Below are positions 7,951-16,858 of a stretch of 61,256 nt of DNA, one piece after another (position 1 is the first letter of the stretch; each line of letters begins with the position of its first letter). Below the pieces are notes generated by a model. That model ran no database searches. It saw only the letters and a program-made list of their open reading frames with translations, and had not been told where the DNA came from. Origin of the DNA: Acidovorax sp. GTDB lineage: Bacteria; Pseudomonadota; Gammaproteobacteria; Burkholderiales; Burkholderiaceae_C. A program made the position numbers and the translations under genes. The stretch covers positions 1 to 61,256 of the forward strand of contig NZ_JADHVT010000011.1 of NCBI RefSeq assembly GCF_016783915.1, given 5' to 3'.

Positions 7951-9747
7951 TCAGGCCAAGGCCAGATCGGTGTCCATCAGCACCTTGCTGCCAGCACGTG
8001 CGGTGCGCATCAGCGTGGCGGTTTCGGGGAACAGCTTGGCAAAGTAGAAGCGAGCGGTCTGCAGCTTGGCGCCGTAGAACGGATCGGTGTTGCCAGCGGC
8101 GATTTCGCGCAAGGCCACCTGGGCCATGCGGGCAAACAGGTAGCCGAACACCAGGTGGCCGGCCACGCGCAGGTAGTCCACGGCGGCAGCGCCCACTTCA
8201 TCGGGGTTTTGCATGCCCTTGAAGCCGATCTCGGTGGTGAACTTGGTCATCTGGTCGCCCAGCATGGCCACGGGGTTGATGAACTCGGCCATCCGTTCGT
8301 TCACGCCCTCTTCTTCCACCAGCTGGCCGATCAGCTTGCCCAGCTTCTTGAGCGTGGCGCCGTTATTGCCCAGCACCTTGCGGCCCAGCAGGTCGAGCGA
8401 CTGGATGGTGTTGGTGCCTTCGTAGATCATGTTGATGCGGTTGTCCCGCACGTACTGCTCCATGCCCCATTCCTTGATGAAGCCGTGGCCGCCGAAGACC
8501 TGCATGCACGCGTTGGTGCTGATGTGGCCGTTGTCGGTGATGAAGGCCTTGACGATGGGCGTGAGCAGAGCGACGAGTTCTTCGGAGTCCTTGCGCACCT
8601 TTTCATCGGGGTGGCTGTGCACCTTGTCGAGCAGCAGCGTGCAATAGATCTGCAGCGCGCGGCCGCCTTCGGCGTAGGCCTTGGCCGTGAGCAGCATCTT
8701 GCGCACATCAGGGTGCACGATGATGGGGTCGGCGTCCTTGTCCTTGGCCTTGGTGCCCGACAGGCTGCGCGACTGGATGCGGTCCTTGGCATAGGCCAGT
8801 GCGTTCTGGTAGGCCACTTCGGTCAGGCCCAGCGACTGGTTGCCCACGCCCAGGCGGGCAGCGTTCATCATCACGAACATGGCAGCCAGGCCCTTGTTGG
8901 GCTGGCCCACCATGGTGCCGATGGCGCCGTCGAGCGCAATCTGCGCGGTGGCGTTGCCGTGGATGCCCATCTTGTGTTCCAGGCCGGTACAGAAGATCGG
9001 GTTGCGCTCGCCCAGCGAGCCGTCGGCCTTGACGTGGAACTTGGGCACCACGAACAGGCTGATGCCCTTGCTGCCCTTGGGTGCATCGGGCAGGCGCGCC
9101 AGCACCAGGTGGACGATGTTGGCAGCCATGTCATGCTCACCGGCACTGATGAAGATCTTGTTGCCGGTGATCTTGTAGGTGCCATCGGCCTGGGGTTCGG
9201 CCTTGGTGCGCATCAGGCCCAGGTCGGTGCCGCAATGGGGTTCGGTCAGGCACATGGTGCCGGTCCACTCGCCGCTGGTCAGCTTGGGCAGGTACAGGGC
9301 CTTCTGGGCGTCGGTGCCGTGGGCGTGCAGGGCTTCGTAGGCGCCGTGCGACAGGCCGGGGTACATCGTCCAGGCCTGGTTGGCCGAGTTCAGCATCTCG
9401 TACAGGCACTGGTTCAGCACAAAGGGCAGACCCTGGCCGCCGTAGGTGGGGTCGCAGCTCAGCGCCGCCCAGCCGCCTTCGACGTACTTGGCATAGGCGT
9501 CCTTGAAGCCCGTGGGGGTCTTCACTTCGTGCGTGGTCTTGTTGAGCACGCAGCCTTCGGTGTCGCCGCTGATGTTGAGCGGGAACGCGACTTCGGCGGC
9601 GAACTTGCCGGCTTCTTCGATCACGGCGTTGATGGTGTCCACATCCACTTCGGCGTGGGGTGGCATCGCCTTGAATTCATCACTGACCTTGAGCACTTCG
9701 TGCATGACGAATTGCATGTCGCGCAGGGGCGGCGTATAGGTAGGCAT
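7951..9747 (-). CDS. Acyl-CoA dehydrogenase
   Basis: A 598-residue flavoprotein of the long form of acyl-CoA dehydrogenases, similar in layout to FadE-like and DmdC-like enzymes. It oxidises acyl-CoA to enoyl-CoA. CLTEPHCGTDLGL near residues 168-180 is the FAD-binding segment, and MIYEGTNTIQSLDLLGRKVL (near 440) contains the expected catalytic glutamate in YEGTN. The start has an AAGGAG site. The gene begins 4 bp after the TetR gene ends, so the two are surely one operon. Confidence 0.93.
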   Translation of the reverse strand: MPTYTPPLRDMQFVMHEVLKVSDEFKAMPPHAEVDVDTINAVIEEAGKFAAEVAFPLNISGDTEGCVLNKTTHEVKTPTGFKDAYAKYVEGGWAALSCDPTYGGQGLPFVLNQCLYEMLNSANQAWTMYPGLSHGAYEALHAHGTDAQKALYLPKLTSGEWTGTMCLTEPHCGTDLGLMRTKAEPQADGTYKITGNKIFISAGEHDMAANIVHLVLARLPDAPKGSKGISLFVVPKFHVKADGSLGERNPIFCTGLEHKMGIHGNATAQIALDGAIGTMVGQPNKGLAAMFVMMNAARLGVGNQSLGLTEVAYQNALAYAKDRIQSRSLSGTKAKDKDADPIIVHPDVRKMLLTAKAYAEGGRALQIYCTLLLDKVHSHPDEKVRKDSEELVALLTPIVKAFITDNGHISTNACMQVFGGHGFIKEWGMEQYVRDNRINMIYEGTNTIQSLDLLGRKVLGNNGATLKKLGKLIGQLVEEEGVNERMAEFINPVAMLGDQMTKFTTEIGFKGMQNPDEVGAAAVDYLRVAGHLVFGYLFARMAQVALREIAAGNTDPFYGAKLQTARFYFAKLFPETATLMRTARAGSKVLMDTDLALA

Positions 9748-9751
9748 GGGT

Positions 9752-10480
9752 TTACTCCTTGGATGTGGTGGTTTGGTTGGAAACTTTGCGGCGCGCCACT
9801 GTGGGTGCCTTGGCGGCCGCTGTTGGCGCGCTGTAACGCGCCAGAATGTTGTGAAAGCCCACGACGGCCCGGTCGATGGAGCCCGGGGTCTGCAGGAACC
9901 GCGCCTCGTAGTGCAGCGCGAGGATCAGGCCGTGGATCTCGAAGAGCATCTGCTCTTCCTTGGTGTCGGCACGCAGCTCGCCCAGTTCCTTGCACTGCTC
10001 GATGGCGCGGCGCATGGCGGCATGCCATGTCAGCACCGAGCTGGCGAGTGCATCGCGTACTGGGCCGGTGCGGTCATCAAACTCGACCGCGCCGCTGATG
10101 TAAATGCAGCCCGAGTCGATTTCGATGGAGGTGCGCTTCATCCAGTTGTCGAACAATGCCGACAAACGCGCCACGCCGCGTGGGGCGGACATGGCGGGGT
10201 AGAACACCTCTTGCTCAAAACGTGTGTGGTACTCGCGGATGACGGAGATCTGCAGCTCTTCGCGGGAGCCAAAGTGGGCAAACACGCCCGACTTGCTCAT
10301 GCCGGTGACGTCTGCGAGCGCCCCGATGGACAGGCCTTCCAGCCCGATGTGCGTGGCCAGGCCCAACGCCGCCTCGACGATGGCAGCCTTGGTCTGCTGG
10401 CCTTTTTGCAGGGCGCGGCCGGTACCGCTGCGAGCGCGCGGGATGCGGGTGACCTGACGGGATTCGGGGGTGGAAGACAT
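9752..10480 (-). CDS. TetR/AcrR family regulator of the beta-oxidation operon
   Basis: A 242-residue regulator with an N-terminal TetR helix-turn-helix (GLSIGALADVTGMSKSGVFA, about 46-65, then HFGSREEL) and a ligand-binding C-terminal part. The ATG at 10480 is chosen; a GTG two codons upstream is possible. It is the first gene of the acyl-CoA dehydrogenase operon and is preceded by a 14-bp perfect palindrome, so autoregulation plus control of beta-oxidation by an acyl-CoA is likely. Comparative work has described TetR-type fatty-acid regulators in beta-proteobacteria; I cannot tell whether this is the same orthologue. Confidence 0.88.
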   Translation of the reverse strand: MSSTPESRQVTRIPRARSGTGRALQKGQQTKAAIVEAALGLATHIGLEGLSIGALADVTGMSKSGVFAHFGSREELQISVIREYHTRFEQEVFYPAMSAPRGVARLSALFDNWMKRTSIEIDSGCIYISGAVEFDDRTGPVRDALASSVLTWHAAMRRAIEQCKELGELRADTKEEQMLFEIHGLILALHYEARFLQTPGSIDRAVVGFHNILARYSAPTAAAKAPTVARRKVSNQTTTSKE

Positions 10481-10493
10481 GGGCACGAATAAA

Positions 10494-10507
10494 AACGAAC
10501 GTTCGTT
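10494..10507. promoter_or_regulatory. Palindromic operator, likely TetR-type
   Basis: The perfect 14-bp palindrome AACGAACGTTCGTT lies 14 bp before the start of the TetR gene. Its length, symmetry and position are typical of TetR autoregulatory operators. No other copy was noticed in front of other genes in the window. Confidence 0.7.
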
Positions 10508-10629
10508 CTATTCTGCAGCAAATTCCCCGCAGCCCCCAAGCCCCCGAAAAAAATAGGGAGACCCACCCAAACCGGCCGTTGCAGCCGCGCAACCCCCTTC
10601 ATGACGCCCTGCCTCAAGGGCTCGAGCCG

Positions 10630-11292
10630 CTACAGCATCAACGCCAGGCTGGCTTCCAGATGCTCAGTAGGCAGGCGCCGGAAACCCGAGCGCGCATAGC
10701 CCTGCAGGCGCCCGACCACAAAGGCCGTCAGCACACTGGCTGCCACCTGGGCATCGACCGTGGGTGTGCTGGATGCTGCCGTGGTCGCCCGCAGGCACTG
10801 GCGCAAGGTGGATTCGATGCGGTCAAAAAACTGGTTCATGCGCTGCTGCAGGCGTTCGTGCTCAAACACCAGCGCGTCACCCACCATCACCCGCACCATT
10901 CCGGGGTTGCGTTCGCCAAACTGCAGCACCAGCGCCACGATGCGCGCCGCCTGGCGAGCGCCCGCATCGGCAGGCTGTGCGGGGTCGGGCACGTCGCGCC
11001 CGGTGATCTGCTGCACCAGCGTGAACACCGATTGCTCGATGAAATCGATCAAGCCCTCGAACATCTGCGCCTTGCTGGCGAAGTGGCGGTACAACGCCGC
11101 CTCGCTGACCGACAGGCGTGCGGCCAGCGCGGCGGTGGTGATGCGCTCGGCCCCCGGCTGCTCCAGCATGGCCGCCAGGGCTTGCAGGATCTGGATGCGC
11201 CGCTCTCCGGGCTTGGGCCGCTTGCGGGCAGCCACAACATCACCCGCTTCGGCGGTACTGGCAGGCTCGGGGAGGGGCGAGATTTCAGACAT
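10630..11292 (-). CDS. slmA: Nucleoid occlusion factor SlmA
   Basis: A 220-residue TetR-fold protein. The segment RIQILQALAAMLEQPGAERITTAALAARLSVSEAALYRHFASKAQMFEGLIDFIE (about 32-85) closely follows SlmA, including SEAALYRHFASKAQMFEGLI. SlmA binds chromosomal sites and blocks FtsZ ring assembly over the nucleoid. The ATG at 11292 is preferred over 11346 because homology starts later and the extra residues are unusual. Proximity to argB, three genes upstream, is a context I recall for beta-proteobacterial slmA. Confidence 0.85.
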   Translation of the reverse strand: MSEISPLPEPASTAEAGDVVAARKRPKPGERRIQILQALAAMLEQPGAERITTAALAARLSVSEAALYRHFASKAQMFEGLIDFIEQSVFTLVQQITGRDVPDPAQPADAGARQAARIVALVLQFGERNPGMVRVMVGDALVFEHERLQQRMNQFFDRIESTLRQCLRATTAASSTPTVDAQVAASVLTAFVVGRLQGYARSGFRRLPTEHLEASLALML

Positions 11293-11440
11293 GCAGGACA
11301 GGGGCTCCGGTGGGGCCCTGCTCCCGGAGCGCATGCCACGGGGCATGGTCGGATCACAGCAGGGCGTGGATCACGATGTCACATCTTGCCGCAGCCAAGA
11401 GGGGCGGGGCCGCCACCTGTTTGCACAAGTCAATCGTGTA

Positions 11441-11455
11441 TGGAAATGATTCTCG
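11441..11455. promoter_or_regulatory. Weak Fur-box-like site
   Basis: TGGAAATGATTCTCG matches the 7-1-7 Fur consensus TGATAAT-N-ATTATCA at 10 of 14 positions. It lies 149 bp upstream of slmA and just beyond the end of the sensor kinase gene. There is no iron gene nearby, so this is weak. Confidence 0.25.
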
Positions 11456-11499
11456 CACAGGCCCCAGGCCGGTCCAGACAGCCTGCGGGCCACGCACGG

Positions 11500-12993
11500 C
11501 TAGAGAGGAAACACCACCGTCACGAGCAGCCCGCGCCCCTGGGGGCCCGTGCCCAGCGTCAGTGCGGCGCGGTGCACCCGGGCAATCTCGTCCGCAATGG
11601 CCAGGCCCAGGCCCGTGCCCTCGCCTCCCGCGCCGGGTACGCGGTAGAACCGCTGCAGCACGCGGGTGCGCTCGGCCTCGGGCACGCCAGGGCCGTCGTC
11701 CTCCACCTCCACGTAGGGCCGGGGCGGGCCCGCGCGCCCCTGGCGCAGTCCGCAGCGGATGGTGACCACACCACCGGGCGGTGTGTATTTGATGGCGTTG
11801 TCCACCAGATTGGACAGCAGCTCGCGCAGCAGCCAGCCATGGCCTGTCACGTGAACCAGCTGCACATCAAGCCCCAGGTCCAGGCCCTTGCCGGTGGCGG
11901 CGTCCAAAAAGGTTTCCAGCAGCGATTCGCACAGGTCCTTGAGGTCCACCCGCTGCGGTGGCTGCGCGTCCAGGCTGCGGGCGTCAGCCCGGGACAGCGC
12001 CAGCAGCTGGTGCGCCAGCTGCGAGGTGCGGCGCGTGGCGTTGCGCAGCTTCTCGATCTGATCAACTCCTAAAACAATAGCACCCTGAGCACGATCTTCA
12101 TGCGCTAGCGGCATTTTTCTATCGAAGTCCGGGAAAGACGTGCGTGGCGGCGCTGCCGCCTTGGCCATCATGGCCCAGGCCTCCACCTGGGCCTGCAAGC
12201 CCGCCAGCGGCGTGCGCAACTGGTGCGCCGCGTCGGCCACAAAACGCCGCTGCCCTTCGGCCTGTGCGTTGACCAGCGCAAACAGGCGGTTGAGCGAGTG
12301 CACCAGAGGCCGCACCTCGTCGGGCGAAGCGGCCTCGTCGATGGGGCTGAGATCGCGCGGCGAGCGGCGCTCCACCGCCTCGGCCAGCCCCACCAGCGGC
12401 TTGAACGCCTGCCGCACCGCCCAATGGATGGCAAAACCGGCCGCAATCAGCAGTACGAGGTTGGGCAGCAGCACCCTCAGGAGCAGTTGCTGCGCCCATT
12501 TCTGGCGGGGGTCCGACCCATCGGCCAGGGCCACCACCAGTTCGCCCGCCCCCGTGCGCCCGCGTTGCGCCGCCACCCGGTAGGTCACCCCGCCGAACTC
12601 CACGCTGTGGAACTCTGGGGCCTGTGTGGTGGGCACTGCGCCGTGTACCCAGCCCTCTCCGAGCAACAGGCGTCCCGATGTGTCACGCACGCTGTAGGCC
12701 GCAAAGCCCGCGTTCTGGCGCAAAAACTCTTCGATGGGCGGCGCAAGCAGCAGCAGCGGCGGGTCGTTGTCGTGGATGGGCGGCGCCAGCACCGAATCGG
12801 CCAGCGCGGGAAGCAGCCGCACCAGACGCTGGTCGTGCTGGCCAGCCGCCTCATCGGCCGACCGGTAATCCAGCCAGACCCCCGCCAGCACCAATACGCA
12901 CAGGGGCAGCACCAGCATCAGCAGCAGCCGGGTGCGCAGGTCCGACGTCATGGCGCGCAGGCCGGGCCGCCGGGAGGGGGTTTTCCAAAGCAT
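11500..12993 (-). CDS. Sensor histidine kinase (TctE/QseC-like)
   Basis: A 497-residue inner-membrane kinase. A transmembrane segment near 21-41 is followed by a periplasmic sensor region, a second transmembrane segment near 170-190 and a HAMP-like linker. The phospho-acceptor His lies in AHQLRTPLAG (about 258-267), the N box is NLVDNAIKYTPPGG, and the G boxes DDGPGVP and GTGLGLAI are intact. It starts 34 bp after the response regulator gene. An ATG at 12951 is an equally good start. A copy of the interspersed repeat (12065-12120) lies in frame between the dimerisation helices and adds about 19 residues. Confidence 0.9.
   Translation of the reverse strand: MLWKTPSRRPGLRAMTSDLRTRLLLMLVLPLCVLVLAGVWLDYRSADEAAGQHDQRLVRLLPALADSVLAPPIHDNDPPLLLLAPPIEEFLRQNAGFAAYSVRDTSGRLLLGEGWVHGAVPTTQAPEFHSVEFGGVTYRVAAQRGRTGAGELVVALADGSDPRQKWAQQLLLRVLLPNLVLLIAAGFAIHWAVRQAFKPLVGLAEAVERRSPRDLSPIDEAASPDEVRPLVHSLNRLFALVNAQAEGQRRFVADAAHQLRTPLAGLQAQVEAWAMMAKAAAPPRTSFPDFDRKMPLAHEDRAQGAIVLGVDQIEKLRNATRRTSQLAHQLLALSRADARSLDAQPPQRVDLKDLCESLLETFLDAATGKGLDLGLDVQLVHVTGHGWLLRELLSNLVDNAIKYTPPGGVVTIRCGLRQGRAGPPRPYVEVEDDGPGVPEAERTRVLQRFYRVPGAGGEGTGLGLAIADEIARVHRAALTLGTGPQGRGLLVTVVFPL
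12065..12120 (+). repeat. Interspersed GCTAT/ATAGC repeat, copy 3 (inside a kinase gene)
   Basis: The CTCCTAAAACAATAGCAC head followed by GAGCACGATCTTCATGCGCTAGCGGC matches the layout of copies 1 and 2. On the minus strand it encodes residues close to RKMPLAHEDRAQGAIVLGVD of the histidine kinase, keeping the frame open. Confidence 0.5.
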
Positions 12994-13027
12994 GGCGAAG
13001 CGGCGAAGTGGGGCGGAAAATTCCCGC

Positions 13028-13720
13028 TCAGGTTACCTGCAGTTCAAGCCGGTAACCAAAGCCCCGTATGGACCGCAGCGCCACACCATGGGGTTCCAGC
13101 TTGCCCCGCAGGCGCGAGACATAGACCTCCACCGCGTTGGGCGTGATCTCCTTGTCCCACCCAGTCAGCGCCTGCAGGAGCTTGTCTTTGCTGGCAGGCT
13201 TGGGGGCGTTGATGAGCAGGTATTCGAGTACCGTCCACTCGCGCGGGCCCAGTTCGATGACCTGCTCGCCCGACGGCGTGCGCATGCTGGCACGGCGCCC
13301 GGCCGTGTCCAGCTCCAGGGGGCCAAAACTCAGCACGGCGGTGGTGGCGGCCTGAGAACGGCGCAACAGCGCCCGCAGGCGCGCCAGCAGCTCAGGCAGC
13401 TCGAACGGCTTGACCATGTAGTCATCCGCGCCCAGGTCCAGCCCCTGCACCCGGTCGTGCAGCGCATCGCGCGCGGTCAGGATCAACACCGGCATGGCCG
13501 GACTCGCCATGTCAGGGCGGCGCAGGCGGCGCGTCAGCTCCAGGCCATCCATGGCGGGCAGCCCGATGTCGATGATGGCTGCGTCAAACGACTCAGCGCG
13601 CAGCACCTCTTCGGCCCGCTCACCACTGCCCACCCAATCCACCGCATACCCCGCATCGGTGAGCCCCAGCTTGATGCCGCTGGCCACCATCACATCGTCT
13701 TCGACCAACAGCAGGCGCAT
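13028..13720 (-). CDS. OmpR-family response regulator
   Basis: A 230-residue two-domain regulator. The receiver domain has the acidic pair Glu7-Asp8-Asp9, phospho-acceptor Asp51 in IIDIGLP, the conserved Thr in LILTARD and Lys in MVKPFE. A C-terminal winged helix follows (GPREWTVLEYLL, then VEVYVSRLRGKL and SIRGFGYRL). It resembles QseB or TctD. It is the first gene of the pair with the sensor kinase 34 bp downstream. If the kinase is TctE-like, tricarboxylate uptake is one option, but no transporter is near. Confidence 0.92.
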   Translation of the reverse strand: MRLLLVEDDVMVASGIKLGLTDAGYAVDWVGSGERAEEVLRAESFDAAIIDIGLPAMDGLELTRRLRRPDMASPAMPVLILTARDALHDRVQGLDLGADDYMVKPFELPELLARLRALLRRSQAATTAVLSFGPLELDTAGRRASMRTPSGEQVIELGPREWTVLEYLLINAPKPASKDKLLQALTGWDKEITPNAVEVYVSRLRGKLEPHGVALRSIRGFGYRLELQVT

Positions 13721-13734
13721 TTTTCAGTGACCTT

Positions 13735-13875
13735 GTGCAACGGATACCACCCATGTGGCCTGCAACTAGCGCGATCCAGGGCAGCGGGGGCCACGCAAGG
13801 GCCACCCCGCCGCGCCGGCTGCGTCTCCCTCCCTCGCAGCGTGAGGGGGGGAGGACGCCAAGCGGCTCAGGGGAA
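13735..13875. repeat. Comamonadaceae-type intergenic repeat
   Basis: The spacer between argB and the response regulator gene holds GCAGCGGGGGCCACGCAAGGGCCACC, a GCGTCTCCCTCCCTCGCAGCGTGAGGGGGGAGGACGCC hairpin-forming unit and GCGGCTCAGGGGAAGC. I recognise this phrase as a common intergenic repeat in Comamonadaceae genomes. The sequence at 49460-49620 has a related plan. No gene is present. Confidence 0.5.
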
Positions 13876-13880
13876 GCATC

Positions 13881-14771
13881 TCAATGACTACGAATCATGG
13901 TGCCGTAGGCCTGCTCGGTCAGGATCTCCAGCAGCATGGCATGGGGCACACGGCCATCGATGATGTGCACGGCGTTGACCCCCGCCTTGGCTGCATCCAG
14001 CGCGCCCGCGATCTTGGGCAGCATGCCGCCCGAGATGGTGCCGTCGGCAAACAGCTCGTCAATGCGGCGGGCCGTCAGGTCCGTCAACAGGTTGCCCGCC
14101 TTGTCCAGCACGCCCGGTGTGTTGGTCAGCAGCATCAACTTTTCGGCCCGCAGCACCGTTGCCAATTTGCTGGCCACCACGTCGGCATTGATGTTATAGC
14201 TCTCGTTGTTCTCGCCAAAGCCGATGGGGCTGATGACGGGGATGAAGGCATCGTCCTGCAACGCCTTCACCACGCTGGGGTCGATGGAGACAATGTCGCC
14301 CACCTGGCCCACGTCGTGTTCGATGCTGGGGTCCTTGCTGTCCACCATTTTGAGCTTCTGAGCGCGGATCATGCCGCCATCACGGCCCGTCAAACCCACA
14401 GCCTTGCCGCCGGCCTGGTTGATCAGACCCACGATGTCCTGCTGCACCTCACCGGCCAGCACCCATTCGACCACTTCCATGGTCTCGGCATCGGTCACAC
14501 GCATGCCCTGGATGAACTCGCCCTTCTTGCCCAGACGGTTGAGCGCAGTCTCGATCTGCGGGCCACCACCGTGCACCACCACCGGGTTCATGCCCACGAG
14601 CTTGAGCAACACCACGTCTTCGGCAAAGTCGGCCTGCAGGGCCGGGTCCGTCATGGCGTTGCCGCCGTACTTGATCACCATGGTCTTGCCATGGAACTTG
14701 CGGATGTAGGGCAGCGCCTGGGCCAGGATTTCAGCCTTGTCGCGCGGGGCAATCGAAAGAAGGTCGGTCAT
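13881..14771 (-). CDS. argB: Acetylglutamate kinase
   Basis: A 296-residue amino-acid kinase that phosphorylates N-acetyl-L-glutamate in arginine synthesis. The N-terminal VIKYGGNAM (about 32-40), VVHGGGPQI (about 66-74) and [10 protein letters not shown] (about 146-155) are the hallmark nucleotide and substrate segments. The length is normal. The ATG at 14771 starts the conserved [16 protein letters not shown] sequence; the open frame upstream to 14927 has no homology. It is read alone from a promoter that must lie between 14772 and 14848. Confidence 0.96.
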   Translation of the reverse strand: MTDLLSIAPRDKAEILAQALPYIRKFHGKTMVIKYGGNAMTDPALQADFAEDVVLLKLVGMNPVVVHGGGPQIETALNRLGKKGEFIQGMRVTDAETMEVVEWVLAGEVQQDIVGLINQAGGKAVGLTGRDGGMIRAQKLKMVDSKDPSIEHDVGQVGDIVSIDPSVVKALQDDAFIPVISPIGFGENNESYNINADVVASKLATVLRAEKLMLLTNTPGVLDKAGNLLTDLTARRIDELFADGTISGGMLPKIAGALDAAKAGVNAVHIIDGRVPHAMLLEILTEQAYGTMIRSH

Positions 14772-14847
14772 GGAGGCGTGCCATCCGGAGAAAACTGTGA
14801 GGCGCAAATTGTGCCGCATTCGCCGGGCTCGCGAACACAAGAAGTGG

Positions 14848-15951
14848 TCAGTGGCGCAGCCAGTTAGGCACTTTGAACCGCACGATGGCCAGGTAGGCCA
14901 TGACATAGCTGACCACAAAAAGCCCACAAAACGCCATGAGCAGGGGCGTGTTGTTCCAGAACAGCACTGCAGGCACCACCGTCAGCAGCGTGAAACCCCA
15001 CAGATAAGGCGACGTACGGTTGTTGCGCATGAGTACCCGGCGGGACTCATCATCGTGAAACACCCCGCGCACAATGCGGCGGTAGATGAGCTGGTGGAAA
15101 TGCAGCGCATCGGCCACACCCGGAGAAACACCCCGTACCGCCTTGCGGTAAATGGAAAAGATCGTCTCCCACACCGGGTAGATCAGCAGCAGCATAGGAA
15201 ACCAGGGTGATACGTCCGCATTGCGCTGCACCAGCGAGATGCTGGCCATGGCGATCACCACGCCCCACACATAAGCCCCCCCATCTCCGGCAAACAACAT
15301 GCCGCGCGGGTAGTTCCAGACCAAGAAACCGCCTGTGGCTGCGGCAGTGGATACCAGCAGCGCCGCCAGTGCCCGGTCACCCACCTGCAGCGCCACGTGC
15401 GCCAAAGCGAGGCACACGATCAAGGCAACCATTCCCGCCAGCCCGTTGTAGCCGTCGATGATATTGAAGGCATGGGGCAGGCCTGCGACTGCCAGCACGA
15501 CAATGGCGATGCCAAGCCAGGGAGCGGCAACCAGGACAGCGTCGAGCCAGGGCCAGCCGATGCGGGGTAGGGTCAGATTCAACAAAACCACAGCAAAGAC
15601 ACCTGATGCGCCGGTCAGGATCAGCCTGTACCGGACGGAAAGACGCTGGGTCATGTCCTCTGCAATGCCTCCTATGGCGGCAGGCAGCAACACCACCAGC
15701 CAGCCGCCCACCCATGCCCCGAGCTTGAGTGAGCCCGGATCTCCCCACTGAAGAGACTGCAGTACCCCCAGTCCCCAGCTGCAACCAATGCCCACGAGGA
15801 GGGCAGCCCCTCCCAAGCGAGGAACATCCCCCAGATGAAACCGCTGAGGCATGCCATTGCCGTACACGGAAGCGTGGCTGCGCATCCATCGCACGATGTA
15901 CCCTGCAGCCAACGCTGCGACGATAAATGCCACCACAGACAACCAGATCAT
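14848..15951 (-). CDS. WecA-like glycosyltransferase family 4 (undecaprenyl-phosphate sugar-1-phosphate transferase)
   Basis: A 367-residue multi-pass membrane protein with about ten hydrophobic segments. The cytoplasmic signature [11 protein letters not shown] (about 165-175), the GDGGAYVWG metal-binding loop (about 224-232) and [10 protein letters not shown] (about 286-295), with the HxH of the MraY/WecA family, are intact. It should transfer a sugar-1-phosphate from a UDP-sugar to undecaprenyl phosphate, starting synthesis of the glycan built by the genes upstream. It is the last gene of the surface island. A separate promoter in the 199-bp gap before it is possible. Confidence 0.9.
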   Translation of the reverse strand: MIWLSVVAFIVAALAAGYIVRWMRSHASVYGNGMPQRFHLGDVPRLGGAALLVGIGCSWGLGVLQSLQWGDPGSLKLGAWVGGWLVVLLPAAIGGIAEDMTQRLSVRYRLILTGASGVFAVVLLNLTLPRIGWPWLDAVLVAAPWLGIAIVVLAVAGLPHAFNIIDGYNGLAGMVALIVCLALAHVALQVGDRALAALLVSTAAATGGFLVWNYPRGMLFAGDGGAYVWGVVIAMASISLVQRNADVSPWFPMLLLIYPVWETIFSIYRKAVRGVSPGVADALHFHQLIYRRIVRGVFHDDESRRVLMRNNRTSPYLWGFTLLTVVPAVLFWNNTPLLMAFCGLFVVSYVMAYLAIVRFKVPNWLRH

Positions 15952-16150
15952 GAGCAGCTGATCGTACCCGCACTCAGCGCATATACCTGCGACAAAGCAC
16001 TAGCCAAGGCACGGCGTGACCATCTATTGACGCGCGATGCGCAAAATGAGGCGCTCATTGCGAAAGGAAGTGACGAGCAACTACTCACAAGCTATCGCAC
16101 AGGAGCTTTGAACAGGAAATGCAAGAGTGAACGCGGATCCGGCCCACTCG
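15952..16150. other. AT-richer spacer between WecA-like and transglycosylase genes
   Basis: No gene, clear repeat or terminator is seen. The base composition looks less GC-rich than in the neighbours. It may carry a promoter for the WecA-like gene: TTGGCT and TATATG separated by 16 bp on the minus strand is a poor match. Confidence 0.3.
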
Positions 16151-16858
16151 CTACCGAAGCAGCGCACGATATAAACGCATTACTTTTGCGACATATTGCT
16201 GCGTTTCCGGGTAAGGGGGAATCTGCCGCCCATACTTCATTACGGCCCCCTCGCCCGCGTTGTAGGCGGCCAAAGCCAGCTCCTTGTCGCCGTCAAACAT
16301 GCGCAACAGATCTGCTAGGTAACGGCTTCCAATCTGCGCATTCACCTTAGGCTCCATGGCTACATGCGCCCCTTCTGATGCAGGACGGGCCGCAACGCCA
16401 TAGCGCTCGGCGGTGGCAGGCATCACCTGCATCAGGCCCAGAGCACCTTTGCGCGAAACGGCCTTCTCGTTAAACGCTGACTCCGCAGCCGCAACGGCGA
16501 TCACCAATGCGGGGTCCAGCGACTGCGCCAGGGCAGCAGCTTCTAGGTGAGGCTTAGCAGCGTCATAGCCAGGAAACTGCAGCGCAGAGGGGTCTCGCCC
16601 CTTACCCTTGACAACCGTATCGGCCTTGACGGATGGGATCCGGCCGAGCCATTTAACGCCTCTGGAGGCAGACGGAGGAGACCCATTGCCCATGTGCACC
16701 ACCCCATCTCCATCCACAAACTCCCATACGGCGTCTGCCTTGGCTGCGGGATGCAAGGCGCCCCACAATACAACGGACAGCGCTGCACAACGCAGACGAA
16801 GTATCACCCGCAGCCAACTACCCGCCTCCACCTGCAGCCAATCCACTTTACTCATCAT
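16151..16858 (-). CDS. Lytic transglycosylase with DUF4124-like N-terminus
   Basis: A 235-residue exported protein. After an N-terminal hydrophobic segment (about 18-42, probable signal) comes a short DUF4124-like WEFVDGDGVVHMGN motif, then an SLT domain from about residue 103. The catalytic Glu126 lies in AAAESAFN, followed by KGALGLMQVMPATAERYGV and LALAAYNAGEGAV. It cleaves peptidoglycan in the periplasm. Its ATG overlaps the stop of the acetyltransferase gene as ATGA. Transglycosylases often make room in the wall for envelope machines, which fits this island. Confidence 0.88.
   Translation of the reverse strand: MMSKVDWLQVEAGSWLRVILRLRCAALSVVLWGALHPAAKADAVWEFVDGDGVVHMGNGSPPSASRGVKWLGRIPSVKADTVVKGKGRDPSALQFPGYDAAKPHLEAAALAQSLDPALVIAVAAAESAFNEKAVSRKGALGLMQVMPATAERYGVAARPASEGAHVAMEPKVNAQIGSRYLADLLRMFDGDKELALAAYNAGEGAVMKYGRQIPPYPETQQYVAKVMRLYRALLR

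Noticed and set aside
11500-12993. Frameshifted kinase
   Set aside because: The odd segment at 12065-12120 raised suspicion, but the frame continues through all kinase boxes, so it is an in-frame insert.
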